Source of the DNA: Echiichthys vipera
Lineage: Eukaryota; Chordata; Actinopteri; Perciformes; Trachinidae
Assembly (NCBI GenBank): GCA_963691815.1
Contig: OY829646.1
Location: forward strand, 23,386,694 to 23,450,693
Length of the DNA: 64,000 nucleotides
Direction: 5' to 3'
Shown piece after piece: positions 43,218 through 56,070 of the stretch. The notes under the pieces were generated by a model. It was not told the DNA's origin. It saw nothing but the letters and a program-made list of their open reading frames with translations, and did not search any database. The position numbers were made by a program, and so were the translations under genes. Positions within the stretch are counted from its first letter, which is position 1. Each line of letters opens with the position of its first letter.

Positions 43218-44493
43218 AGTCTGACTAAACAGGATAAACCCCCTACATGAGGTTATAACTTTATGGACCATAGCAAGTAATAGTCATACAAAGTAACAAA
43301 CGTATAACTAAAACACTTAAACACACGCCAAGTAAATCTATATGTGGATTACTGTATCATTAGGGTAGTGAGTGTCAAAATATGAGGAAAAACTATATAA
43401 CTGTTATATGATCTCAAAAGTTTATTAAATCTACTTTGACCAGCACATCAGGCTAAAATCTGCATATCATGCACTATGAAAGAAATAAAGACACAGGCCA
43501 CCCAGGATCTGTCCATTATCTTTGGAAAATATCACTGACCATGTTCATAACCTGGCTCTGCTTCCCGCGGACACACATGCAGACTGAAGTGGAACAATAA
43601 ATTGAAGCAATCACTTTTTTTTTCGAGGACCACATACATAATCTGCCAGTAGGGCTTTATGTTATGGTGGGACCATTTCAGAAGAAAGAAACAAACTCTG
43701 TGGACTAAATTGTCAGAATCTTCTAATTTCTCATTTCACTCTGCAGTTTTCATTTGTTACTTAACAGTTCATTGTTGTGATGATAAGATCCCTTTATATA
43801 TGCCATTCATAAAAGCCTCATTAACTAAAACCCTGAGAAAGGGGGAGAGACACGGGAAGAGGAAAGGAGAGAGACTACCAGAGCAATTCTTCATACCTTC
43901 AGGGTTTTTATTAGAGGCAGATGTTCAGTTTCAGTTAAGCTCTGGTTGGACAGGGCTCTGGCCACCCTACTGATAAACAGCTGCAACTGGCTTGTGTGTG
44001 ATGACTGCTTTACTCCCATTGTCAATGAAGATAAAGATTTGTACTCACCCTGTAAATCCCCAGACTCCTCAGAGAAAAAAGCTTAGGGTCTCAGTCCAAC
44101 TTTCTTGTCCTTAAATGCGCTTTGCACAACATATTTTATTGGTTGCATAACAACTGCATCACATGGTACTCAAAGGGTAAAGTTTTTTTGTTTTATTTTT
44201 GTCATTAAACTCTATAAAGTGTCAAGGTGAACTTGTAAGCCCACCATTGCAGATCGATCACAATTAATTAAATGAATGTGAAGAGATTCCAACTATCTAC
44301 CAAAACATAAACATCTGGAAACTGATACTTCACCACATGGCTTTTAGAGAAGAAAATGCCCCTTCAGCATCTCTGTTGTATCATAAAGAGTGCAACACTA
44401 TCGACCAGCTGCCACGTGGAAAGACTCTTGAGTTCAAAGGGAAGGATACTGTGTCTGGCAGAGCTTTGTAGTATAAGATTTTATTATTATTAA

Positions 44494-44527
44494 AATTATT
44501 AGGATTAAAATAATAATCCTAATAATT
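44494..44527 (+). repeat. 14-bp inverted repeat (AT-rich hairpin)
   Basis: AATTATTAGGATTA at 44494-44507 and TAATCCTAATAATT at 44514-44527 are perfect inverted repeats with a 6-bp loop. Confidence 0.9.
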
Positions 44528-44684
44528 GTTATGACTATTATTATACACCGCAGAAATGAGACAGTCACTAAGATGTATGTGTTGTTTGCATAGACAGTCA
44601 TGGTACTCAGAGGAGGAATCCTACTGACCTTGGTGATGGCTAATTTTTTATTCCTCCGCAGCTGTGGCCGTTATGTTATCTTTT

Positions 44685-45000
44685 CAGGTTGTCTGACCGT
44701 CCCATTCTTGTGAATGCGACATCGCAGGAACCCCTCGGAATGTCTTCAAATTTGGCACATATATTTACACTTGGTTTCAAGGATGAACTGATTCAATTTG
44801 AAAGGTCAAAGGTCAAGGTCACTGGGACCTCAAAAATTAAGAAAATATTTTTTGTCCATAAATCAAGAATTCCTGCGCCAATTATGTCAACATTTCACAC
44901 AAATGTCTCATAGGATCGACAGGATGAAGTGATGACATTTTATATTCATAAGATCAACCTGTGACATCATAACTGAATACAAGGCTGATGGTCGATGTGA
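44685..45000 (+). repeat. Interspersed repeat, copy 2
   Basis: Shares GTCCCATTCTTGTGAATG, GTCAAAGGTCAAGGTCACTG, CATAAATCAAGAATTCCTG and GATGAAGTGATGACATTTTA with the copy at 13840-14190, same orientation. Non-coding. Confidence 0.75.
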
Positions 45001-45043
45001 CCTGCAGCAAATTATATATCTGTATATTTTCTGTAAGAAGGTA

Positions 45044-45241
45044 AACCAAGATAATGTGGACCATTATTCACAGAAAGAGAGGAACTTATGAATGTATTAA
45101 GTTGCACAGTAATATCAGAAGTAATTAAAAGTGCTCTACATAGTGTCTCAATAGCTGTGTTGTGATGTCATTGACATCATTCAAATTAACCTTTTAGAGC
45201 CTAAAATGATTCATGACCTGACCGAAAAAATGTGATCTAGC
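45044..45241 (+). repeat. Direct repeat pair, copy 1 (about 200 bp)
   Basis: From AACCAAGATAATGTGGACCA to GTGATCTAGC. It matches 46374-46576 along its length with small indels (for example GTTGCACAGTAATATCAG against GTTGCTCAGTAATATCAG). Flanks do not match. It could be a transposon family or a local duplication. Confidence 0.85.
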
Positions 45242-45244
45242 ACT

Positions 45245-45500
45245 AATTTATATACTGCTGGGTAGCTTAACCTATGGTAATATATCATAATTTACTGTTG
45301 ATATATATTGATTCATATTTTGTATTAACAGTCTCAATCTGATCAGTAACTAGCTGTCAAATAAAAGTAAAAGTTGCCTCCAAACTATAGTGCAGTGGAA
45401 ATATAAAGTAGCATAAATTGGAAACATAAGTAAAACACAAATAATACAAAATTATACATACAGTATATACAGCACTTGAGTAAATGTACTTGCCTTTAGC
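45245..45500 (-). repeat. Interspersed repeat, inverse relative of 54646-55285
   Basis: Contains CTGCTGGGTAGCTTAACC, AGTAACTAGCTGTCAAATAA, TATAAAGTAGCATAAATTGG and CACTTGAGTAAATGTACTT. These are the reverse-strand blocks of a fish repeat whose forward form (TTTACTCAAGAACTGTACTT) begins the element at 54646. Confidence 0.6.
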
Positions 45501-45594
45501 TCGACCTTGCATAAATTGCTGACTAGTTGATCATCAGGAAATGAGATGACAGTCACTGAATCATGCAGTGTTTCACAATAATTAGATTTTTACA

Positions 45595-45760
45595 TTACTT
45601 TCGTTCAGCTGATGCTTTTATCCAAAGCATCTTATAATAAGTGCATTCAACCATGAAGATACTACCCAAAAGGTGCAAGAATCATGCTAGTGAAAAATGA
45701 TCAAATAGGCTAAATGGATTCAAGTGCTCCATTATTTTAAATATAAGGGATTCAAATTGT
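45595..45760 (+). repeat. Interspersed repeat fragment, copy 1
   Basis: TTCAGCTGATGCTTTTATCC, AATAAGTGCATTCAACCATG and GTGCAAGAATCATGCTAG; the last part recurs at 50870-50990. I recognise the first part as a repeat frequent in fish. Confidence 0.6.
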
Positions 45761-46373
45761 GTTGAGGTTAAAAATAGACTTGCATGTATTGGATGACATC
45801 AGAGTAATATATAACACTCAAAGGCACTGTTAAGTTTGAACCACTGCGTGCTCTCATGTAGAGTTTTACATGGTTTTAGTGGGACAGTCATGCTGTGCTA
45901 ACTGTGTTATTACCAGAATTTATTATTGGGAATTTTATTAATGGGGTTTTGGACCATGACCAGACAGGACCTCCAGGCATGATCTTGATCACTGGACAGA
46001 AATAAGTAGAGTCCAAATTATATAGTGATATTTCTCTGTTCAGAGAGACCTTTTTGTTCAGTGCGCCGTTTCAAGAAAGCCTTTTGGGCAGCTTGTGTGG
46101 AGGAATTTTTGATTTAGAAGCACAGGAATCAGAAGCAGAGGTGAAGATGAGATGTTGCTGATGTTGTTATGACAGCACTCTGTCTGACCTACTGGTTCAT
46201 CATAAGAATATGGTAAGATTTGTAGATACAAAAGAAGGATAGAGGCTCAATATTTTTTGTGATCTAAAGGTTAGACTATTTTTTTTTAACTGTTAAATAA
46301 TTGTATCCAGTCATGGGGGCATTTCAGGTAATGTTTTGCATGACCTCTGTTTTTGAATACAAGTGGATGTGTC

Positions 46374-46576
46374 AACCAAGATAATGTGGACCAATATACA
46401 CAGAATGAGTGATGCTGCAACTTAATATCATATTTTAAGTTGCTCAGTAATATCAGGAGAAATTAAATGTGCTATATATTGTGTCACTAAAGCTGTGCTG
46501 TGCTCTATGTCATTTACATTAAGAGAGAAATTAACCTTTAAATGAGTCAGAAATGGACAAAAAACAGTGATCTAGC
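46374..46576 (+). repeat. Direct repeat pair, copy 2 (about 200 bp)
   Basis: Partner of 45044-45241, 1.33 kb downstream, same orientation. Confidence 0.85.
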
Positions 46577-49439
46577 CTTTTTCTTCATTGCTTCCCCTTA
46601 ATTCTATCTTTTTATGAATTGCATTGTTGGTCAGAACACTCCCACCATCTTCAAAACCAATGACATTCCCACCGGCTAAATAATAGCATGCTAAGCCTCA
46701 CGGACCCTTTATATTAGGCTATCTTGTTTCCTCTGTCTGTCATAACCTATACATTTGTACATTTAATATTATGAATGCACAAAGTGGGTAAAGAGAACGA
46801 GTTCATAAAGAACCCCGCATACTGTATATGGTGATAAAGAAAAAAATCTTCTTCTGTCAAGTAATGCTGAAATATTTACTTTTTTATTACGTTTTCAAAG
46901 CCTTAAAACACAGAATTATAAGTGACAACAGTGCCGCAAAACCACCCAGGGAAATTCCTTCTATGATAATTTCCTAAGTAATGTATCCCCATCACTGTTT
47001 TATTTGGTTTTGTCTACTGTGTCTTTTACTCAGCATGAGAGCCACCACAGTGAATCCCTGGCTGCGTTCCCTAGGGACTCGACGTGAATTCTGGTCCACA
47101 GGGAGGCAATTTCAAACACGAAAACAAAGGCTTTTTGTCAGCGAGACGATGAGGAATCTGTGGTGATGGTGTGCAGTCAACCAATGTAGACTGGAACACT
47201 TAAACAAAGCCTTGCTGACCGGTAGATCTACTGTATAGGCTCCACGTATTAGTCTGAAACGATAAGACCTCAGACATTTAGTCTTTCTCCCTGTTGACGC
47301 ATATCCATTCTGGGAAGAGTGTGCTGAAGATTCACAAGCCAGTGATCAAACACAAGAGTGTGTGCCTGTACTCCTCACTCAACAGTCAGTGTGTTGTGGC
47401 TTTAACCATAATCAATGTTGAAGACTACTTTTGTGCTTACTCAAAGATGATTATATTTATATGGTCGTCTTTACGTGTGTGTCTGTCAGTGGGTGATAAA
47501 ATGATGTTGTCTCGCTTCAACCTTGACTCAAACCAAATCCCGTTTCCATTATAGGACTCTTTGGGCTATGTGGTGTTTCGTAAGTTTTCATAATTAAATC
47601 ACTGATGCAATATTCATCTGAGGGATTGTTCAGTTTTTCTTATGCATTTGTGCATCAACTGATTTAAAGGTTGAAATTTTTTAAACTCTTAGAATGTTTC
47701 AATCCTATGTTTTTTATGGAGAGCGATGTAGTTTTCATAAGTTTCAGCTTAATGTGATGATTATTTATATGTGTTAAAGTGATAGTGACTGTTATTGAAG
47801 TGGGTTTGTATGATGTACTTATCCATAGTCACTCTATTACCTGCAGTAAATGGCATTTGGCACACCCCCAGTTTGGAGAAACTGTTATCGTTACATATAT
47901 TATGTTAAAACCACATAAACACAAAACTGACACCGTAAGAAACAACTCAATATTAACAGAAATACAGACAAGGCCCTAGAAGCTATGTTTTCCCCCTGTT
48001 GCTTTTCTGAGCCCTAAATTATGAGAACTTTCCTTTCAGGATTTCCATTAGTACAATATTTGGCTAATGATGACTGCATGAAACACTGTGTCATAATCCT
48101 GCTGTCAGTAAAGCCCTCTAAATATAGAGACCCTTGTTATAGACCTTACATAACAAAGAATACACTCACAGCTCAGTTTTGTTTTTGGGCATCACATACT
48201 GGAGCCAACACATAATCACATGCTGATAATGGTTGGCTGCTTCTTTTGTATCATCTCTGCCAGTTATCCTTGATGAACATATGAATCTAATGAGTAGGAG
48301 AAGAGTTTGTCACCACTTTGTTCTGTTTGGAGCAATGAGACAAGTGAAAATCTGAAGTAAACAGGGCCTGAGGGCCAATGTTATTGTCTGTTTAAATAGC
48401 CCTATCCTCAGATGCTTGTTCAAGTACACAACCAGCGAACCACAGAAGAAGAAGAGGAAGTAGACGCTTCTGCAAAGTTTGTTGAAAGTTCTTTCTGTGA
48501 GAGGCTTTGAGAGTTTGGATGAAACTGACCCCGGCCTTCTATGGGCTCTTAGTTTGTCAAATCAATCTGATGTCCTGACAGCAACAATCAAAACGATGCA
48601 TAAACATTTACAATTAGCAAATGTAGAAGTGAGGCAGCGTGCAACAGCCATGGTGCATAATCTGAATTTGACCTAAAAGCAATTATTCATTTTGAGAAAA
48701 GAAATGTAAGAAGACTTGCTTAAGCTCTGGACAGGGTTCAGAAATGTATCCTCAGCAGTTGCATACTACTGTTTGAGGTGTTTATGTCAGATGACAGTGC
48801 TGATCAACTTGGTGTCCAGCAAATGCAAAAGAAAATAGGCAGTGTGAAGTGAATTGTCTGGCACACAAGGCCTTAGAAACCACTCACAAACTGAATAATA
48901 GCAGTGTCAAAGAGCAAAGAAAGTCAATGCCTCGTTGCCATTATAATATACCTGTGAATATAAAAAGATATCATTAGATATCATTTAAGGAAAGAATTTT
49001 AAGGACATTTATGGAAAATAGCATTAAATACCTAATTTTTGTTTAAACATGGTGACACATTTAATACTTGATTGCGTCCAGGTGTTCTTACAGTATGATG
49101 TCATTATCGTTTTGTTTTCTTTTATGTTACGTAACCGCACTGCCTCCCTCTCTCCGTGTCACATATTGCAGAGTACAATGTGTTGGATCTCGGAAGAGGT
49201 CATAAATCTCCCCTTGTCTCTGTCAGTCTCTTTTCAGGAATGCAATACAAAAACACATTGGAAATGAAGAGCTACAGCAGCTTTGTCTTCACCTGATGTG
49301 GAAAACTAACCCAAGATTCATTTGAGTTTACAAATTCTGAGAAAAATGGATTCCCTTAACTTAATGCAGTGGCCATCAATTAAAGGGTGCTTGACGGAGC
49401 ATACAGTACAGATGTGATGCATCCATCACACTTGCAGAT

Positions 49440-49720
49440 GTACACTCTAAATCAGTGACTCACTCAACTTAAAGCCCATGGGCCAAATGTGGCCTGTGAT
49501 AGGGGGCCAGGTAGCCATCTGACCAATTCCTAATTCCTTATGAAAATATGTTGATTGCCACTGGGAATTCTCATTATACTTTGAATGTAAATAAGTCGGC
49601 AGAGTACATAAATTAAGGCTTATTTATAAAAACAATTGCCACGGCCAACAGAGGTCCGGCTAATCATTTTACACAAGTGGCTCCCGCAACAAGTTGAGTA
49701 TCCCAGGTCTAAATGACGAA
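49440..49720. repeat. Possible DNA-element remnant
   Basis: AAGCCCATGGGCCAAATGTG and related sequence resemble the start of a common vertebrate repeat (the form GGGCCAAATGTGGCC). Ends not defined. Confidence 0.3.
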
Positions 49721-50479
49721 GTCTGGACAGGTTATAGTATAACAGTGCTTAGTGTAGGTGTGTTGTGCATACAGTACAAAGATCTTATGATGTTGTGATC
49801 TTTCTTGCAGTTGGTACATTGAGGTCCATGTTATTATATGAACTCTCATCATAAATTCAGACCAACTTTCCACTCCAGATATGGCTGAAACTGGGGGTGG
49901 AGTGAATGAACTGCTTCGACCGCCACTACTTAGAAAGTCAGAATACTGGACTGTGGATCCGTTGTCTGCAGGCTTACTATACTGTTGATATACAGCTGCC
50001 AACTGAGTAACTTTTTATTTGCATGTCATCAATTTGTGATTTTTAGATGTCAATATATGACACAGAGATGATGGCTGATAACTTTTGGCAAGGAGCAGAG
50101 ACTCAATTACAATGAAGAGATAAAAAAAATGATTAAAGCCCAGTAACCGCCTCTGGATTTTATTTAAATAAGGTTGTTGATGCTCAGTCACCATCATGAT
50201 CAAACTCCCGATACCTGACACTTGTATCATAGTATATCATTCAGATAAGGATACAAATGTAACAAATGTTGCAAGAAGCATGTCTTTCTTTCATTTTTAT
50301 TTTCTATTTGTTTATTGTGCAGTACAAGTGAACTACATGAAAACACACAATAACAACTACACTACAGCCACCACAAATACCAACACAACAACAACAACTA
50401 AAAGGGGGCATAATGTTTGGCTTAGATTTTCGTATTGTGGTGTGTGTGTTTGTGTGCGTGGATTGGTTTTCTGTGTGAA

Positions 50480-50503
50480 ATATATATATATATATATATA
50501 TAT
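50480..50503 (+). repeat. (TA)n microsatellite
   Basis: About 24 bp of TA. Confidence 0.9.
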
Positions 50504-50869
50504 GTAATACAGGGAAGAGAGTAAAAAGGGGAGACAGAAAGATAAATAAGAAAAGAAGAGAGGAGAAGAAGAAACAGAAGAAGAATAAAAAAACACAACT
50601 TCAATTCTCCCGGGGGGCCTCTCTGGTTGGTGGTCTCAAGTCAAGACAGCTGGGTCAGAGCCAAATTTCTTTCTTTCGATGAAAAGTAGATAATGAAATA
50701 AACAAGATAAAGTGTCCAGTCCTAACATATTTAACATTTCCATTGTTGAATCTATTCGAACTATTTCTATTTCCGATGTTTTTTCTAATCATTACGGGTA
50801 GTATAAACTAGGACAATGCAGTTAGCACACTGAAAGATTCTAATGGGAATTTTAATTATAATTATTATT

Positions 50870-50990
50870 ACATTACATTCATTTAGCCATGTGACTACAG
50901 ATAAAGTGCAAGAATCATGCGAGTACGTTAAAAATGATTAAATAGGCAAAAGAGCTTCAAGTGCTTAATTTCACAAGTAAGGTGAGAGTA
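50870..50990 (+). repeat. Interspersed repeat fragment, copy 2
   Basis: GTGCAAGAATCATGCGAGTA, ATGATTAAATAGGC and TTCAAGTGCTT parallel 45675-45735. A deletion has removed the middle of the 5' part. Confidence 0.6.
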
Positions 50991-52241
50991 GACTGCTCTT
51001 TATCAGACTGGGTTAAGATTAATCAAGATGAACATTTGTGGTTTTGTGTGCCGACTCTATAGTTTGCTTCATCGCCTGCTTTTATTTGTAGCATGTGTTA
51101 TGTATCCCATGTAGTGACACTATCACTGCAACATTTGCTAATAGAATCATTCAGTTACGACAAAAGTTGAAAAGGGCTTCTACTTTACACAAATCCTCTG
51201 CAGCTGCATTATTGTAAATAAGGTTCTTTGCCAGTTCTACATCATCATTACGGGTTCTCATAGAGTCAAAAGGAATCAGCATCTCAATGAATGCCCTGAG
51301 GCCACTTTTCCCATGTTACTGATGTCAGTGGGCTATCTGCTCAAATGTTGGCACTGACTACTTATGCCAAGACAAATGTCAGCCCGGGCCTCCCTCCCCA
51401 AGGCCCAGCTTGTGGTCGTGAGTTTAATATACCAGACTTTGAAAATCTCTTGCAAGTCGCCTTTTTGCGCAGCAGTACCGCTGGGGTTCTGGGAAAGGTT
51501 TGGTTCCCAGACAAAAAAAGGCCACATTGAGTGTGAGACAGGTTTTCTAGACTTGTTGGTGGCCTTTCCCCTGGAGGTTTGAACAGCTGACTGGTGGACC
51601 CTGCAAAGAAACTACTCTCTTTTTTTTATTACCATTTTATTTAACAATTCCCACATTTGATCTCCTTTTACACAAACTGTGAAAGAATCCAGAGCATATG
51701 AGTATGTGGGCCATTGTCGAATAATTTAACTGTCAGTTTTCCTATTTAAGGCCGATAGCGACTTGCATTTAGGTTTACACATAAGTTCCAGACAGCTGTG
51801 ATGAATGTATGTTGCATTTGCTTTTGTCTGTGTAATTATGCATGATTTTGTACGAACAGCTTTCACTCTAAAGGAATGTTTCTCTAGCTGTATCTGGACT
51901 TCATTTACCAAACACTGTTTCTTGTTAGGACAACTATACAGTATGTTATCATGGTATAAAAACATAAACCAGAAGTGTTTCTTTTTTTACCCCATTCTGT
52001 AATTCATAGTCACTAATTATGATAGTGGGTGGATGGCTGTATTTACAAGTGTAGTTATATTTGTAATCTGGTCCAGACGACGAGTCTGAGGAGTAGAATA
52101 AAGAAAAAAAAAGTTTCTGTCTCTCCAAGAACCATAAATTATGTTTTTGGGAGTGGTGGTTGGACCTTGACGTCTGAGCTAACCGACTTACTCATTCGTT
52201 GTGGCATTGTCTCTTTGCATTGAGTAGTAAGCAGGAGATCA

Positions 52242-52298
52242 GATTTCTGACACAAGCGTGAAGCCGTCCCGACAGGCTTCACGCTTGTGTCAGAAATC
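52242..52298. repeat. Perfect hairpin: 24-bp stem, 9-nt loop
   Basis: Left arm 52242-52265 (begins GATTTCTGACACAAGCG) and right arm 52275-52298 (ends CGCTTGTGTCAGAAATC) are exact reverse complements around loop GTCCCGACA. Pairing stops at both ends. No gene overlaps it. Candidates are a small-RNA precursor, a fold-back transposon remnant or a recent inverted duplication. Confidence 0.95.
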
Positions 52299-53559
52299 AA
52301 CTTCAAGGGGAACAATGGTGGTTTCAGTCAAGATGCTTTGCTGGAACTCATTAGTTGTGTCTGACTGACAGAATGACTTATACTTGTACTTATAATGACT
52401 TCAAAATACTATCGTCACAGTGGAGGGGTCCATCAAGAGTATTATGTTCCTCAGTGAATGTCCTGCTGTCTGTCTTTGTGACTGACTGGGGGAAAAAACA
52501 GTTCCAACAGTTACTGATACGGGAATCAATTTCAGGGTACAGATCGATCTTCATACATGCCCTCACATGGCCTGTGCATTCCTCTGAGAATTTAGTTTTA
52601 TTTCTTTATGCAGAGCTAAGGATTATTCTTCCCCTTCATTCAGTGTTGTCTTTCGTCCACATTCTCCTTCACAGCCAGTACGTCCCGGGATCTGGTGTTG
52701 TAGTTCTGCTCAGTGTGGTTGAGATGGGAAGAGATGAAGGCAGAGAGGGACGTTTCCTGGTTCTGGAGGATAATGAGGAAGTACTGGGACTTCGACCTCT
52801 ATGTAGAAAGGAAGCAACTGCTGGGTGGGTAAACTAATATGAGCTTACAAATGAAAGGGAGCCTGAGTTAAAAGGTTGAGATGAGCTGAAAACCGCAGAG
52901 GAATTGTTGAAAGAAATGAACAAAAGGAACTGCCATACATGCTCTTCCCAGGACTTTGAAAAGATCCAGATAAACACACTTGAACTTGGTGAGTTTGTAC
53001 CTCAAGACTTTAACCAGAGTATTCAGGAGACAGGAGTCAGAGTGACCAAGCTTTTGGTCTTGGCAAATCAAAGGGGAGACACAAAATATGTGCTTAACTG
53101 TTTTATTTACAAAACATACATTCAACAAAAAGAGATCAAAGACACTGTACTTGATATTCAGAGCATTAATATAGCAGCAAACAACTACTTTCCATGTAAA
53201 GATATAGTGGCGTATCCTGAGCAGAGAATAAAGTCACTCTCCCCTGCAGAATAAGGTAGATACTTCACGCATTGCGGTGAGCCATTTGGAGACAATACCA
53301 TCGGCCTTCATTTCTCAGTATTTCGAGTTGAGCCCCTTAAAGGATATCAGTAGTGAAGGTTGGCAGATGCGTGAGAAATGTGTGTTGATGTTGCTGAGAA
53401 AAAATAATAAAGAAACCAACTTTTGGGGAGAGTTTCTTCGAGTATCTCAAAGGACTGGCTCTTCACTGGCCAAAATCTTATGTCCTTCCTTTTAACAGGC
53501 ACAACTCTATTTCTAGATTCCTTTACTGTTTGATCTCCATTTCAAAAATATCTTATTTA

Positions 53560-53563
<4 letters not shown>

Positions 53564-53598
<35 letters not shown>

Positions 53599-53617
53599 AT
53601 GTGTGTGCGTGCGCATG
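53564..53617 (+). repeat. (TG)n microsatellite
   Basis: About 34 bp of pure TG followed by imperfect TGTGCATG units. Confidence 0.95.
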
Positions 53618-54645
53618 TAACTGCAAATGTTACTTTATGTATGCTGTTGTTTGCATGTTTATGTACGTTTATATATGTATACTTCTGTCTCCAGTTGGGG
53701 AAGCAGGGGGATAAAATAAGCTCAAATGCCCCTTCAATATTTTTCTCCATGGTACTGGTCTCAGTGCCATAAAGCACACACACAAAAGAAAAAAAACATA
53801 AAATCTCCCACAGAGAGGAAATTAACCAGGTCTATGGCACTGACCCAGGACCAATGCAGAGGTCGAGTTGTGGGCCGGCACTTTAAAAGCTTAAGTCTCA
53901 CTAGAGGATCAAGAACAAAGGAGAGTCAGGGTGATGCTACTTGGGAGGTCCTAGAGAAATTAAATATTATATCAGGATGAAGCTTCCTCACAAAAGGATT
54001 GAGTGCACAGCTACGGGAGAAGTGACAAACTTGATAAGACTCAAGTCAGTCTCTTAGAAGTACAAATATTTTAGGAGGTTATCATTTGTATGAACATCTG
54101 ATACTAAATGAAGTTGAAATAAATCTTTAAAACTGTAAAAATACAGATTCAAAGAAAAAGCCAGGCAGTTAGTTGCTACGTAGGCTAGTTTGATGCACAC
54201 ATGATGAACATATTTCTGCTCATGTCAACCCACCATGTCTCTGTTTTTCAATGTTGTCAACATCTTCCTGCATTCGTCTTTCCATTGCTCCACGACTGCG
54301 AGTCCTTCCCAGGAAAAAGAACATAACTTTTACTTTCTGGCAGCTCTGGTACTTTTGTGGATTTTGCTTTCTTAGACGTGCTTTATCACAGTACCACATA
54401 TCCCCCCCCCCCCTTTTAGAATAAATGAGTCTCTGAAGAGATTATGTAACACATTGGGTTGAAGGCAATAAACAACTTAGTGTGACTTTGCTCCTTCCAC
54501 ATAACATGTTGCTTTATTTCCTGCAAAATTAGTTTTTATTTTTCTGTCAAGAATGATTTAGATGATCCTGCATGTTTGTGTGTTCCCCTCTGTATAAACA
54601 ACCACTACCTCCCACTCCTATGGCTGTTTCTAATACTACTTCTAT

Positions 54646-55285
54646 AAGTGGTGGCATGTAACTACATTTACTCAAGAACTGTACTTAAGTATACATTTGA
54701 AGTATTTGTACTTTACTTCACAATTTATATTTAATGCAACTTTATATTTATATTCCAGGATATCTCAGAGGTATGTACTGTACTTTTTACTCCACTATTG
54801 TACAGTGAAAACAATGTATCTCCAGATGTGTTTTGAATGTGATAAGCTGAAGGATAAAGTGTTCCTTTATGGGTTGAGAAAAATTTCCTACTTCTTGAGA
54901 TAAATAAACGATTTAAAATCCCTCTCGGATTAGCTGGAAAATGCATCATCACAAAGCTGAAAACAGGGCTGTTTTTCTGACACCATGAAAACTTTTTGGA
55001 GGTATGCGGTTGCGGTTCTCACAGGACAGCAAAGCTACAAATGTATGCAGATCTTATAGAATATGATGCATTAGTGTAGATTAAACTACCCAACACAGGA
55101 GTTAAAATTGTCCCAACCTTAAACAACAGCAAAATACACATTAATGCAGCAGTAATATTAATCCAGAACCATCATAAACACTGACAGGGAATATTTTACT
55201 GCACAATAAATACTTTACTTTTTGCTGATAATACTTATACACTTAAACTTACCTTCATACTTTACATCTTCCACCACCAACTACT
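54646..55285 (+). mobile_element. Non-autonomous DNA-element-like repeat
   Basis: Starts AGTGGTGGCATGTAACTAC, includes TTTACTCAAGAACTGTACTT and TACTTTTTACTCCACTATTG, and ends TGCTGATAATACTTATACAC then CATCTTCCACCACC. The TGGTGG/CCACCA ends are short inverted repeats. The layout matches a fish repeat I know from memory. Probably long inactive. Confidence 0.6.
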
Positions 55286-55744
55286 ATAACCATTACAGAT
55301 ACTTCTGCTGTGCTACTGCCACCTCAGAGACGTTAATTGCCAGTTAAAGCAATTTAAAAAAGGGACAGCAAGATCAGAAACACAGTAAAAAAGTTTAACA
55401 TGAATTCAAAATAGAATTATAAAGTAATAATATATCCAATCCAAATACAGTAGTCATAAAACTAAAATGGTTTCACCGTATAAACATGACTATGAAGTCT
55501 GTTTGAAGATGAGACCTAGAAGATGACTCATTCTGACAGCCTAAGCTTCTGGATAGTCCCGAGCCTTGAGGCCCACGTGGAAAAGAACTTCTGATTGACA
55601 ATTAATATTCTGCCTCGTGGAAAAATTTAGTTCCACGCTAGAGGCAAGTTCAAGTCAAGTTGAGGCTGTGCGAGACAGCTTGAAAAGGGCACATGATGTG
55701 CAGGCGCAATCTGTACCAAAATCTTGAAAACTTGTTGATCTTAT

Positions 55745-56070
55745 GATGTATGACTGATGCAGGGAAGCACCAGCCACGCTTTCACGTGTTTTGGTTTTAT
55801 CCAAAACTTAATTGTTTCTGGCACTCAATATTTAAAACCTTTTCAGATGTTTTGGAAGTATCCAACCTTCTGCTACTACTGCAGAAATTGGAGTAGCTCC
55901 ACAATGCTATACATCTTAGTCAGCAGGCATGAAAAATATTTTAGCTTTTGCATCTCTTTTAGCTAGACGACTTATGCTGCTTAGATGGAAGGACAAACTA
56001 CCACCAACCTTTATGCTATTTATTAAAGACCTCATTGAAAACACTGAAACATTGGGAAAAAAAATCACTA
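55745..56070 (+). pseudogene. L1-type LINE remnant (ORF2 C-terminus)
   Basis: Short peptides in shifting frames resemble the end of fish L1 ORF2: HVFWFYPKLNCFWHSIFKTF near 55782-55841, then LAFASLLARRLMLLRWKD and KLPPTFMLFIKDLI near 55935-56035. Frameshifts between the pieces show it is dead. Similarity is from memory. Confidence 0.6.
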
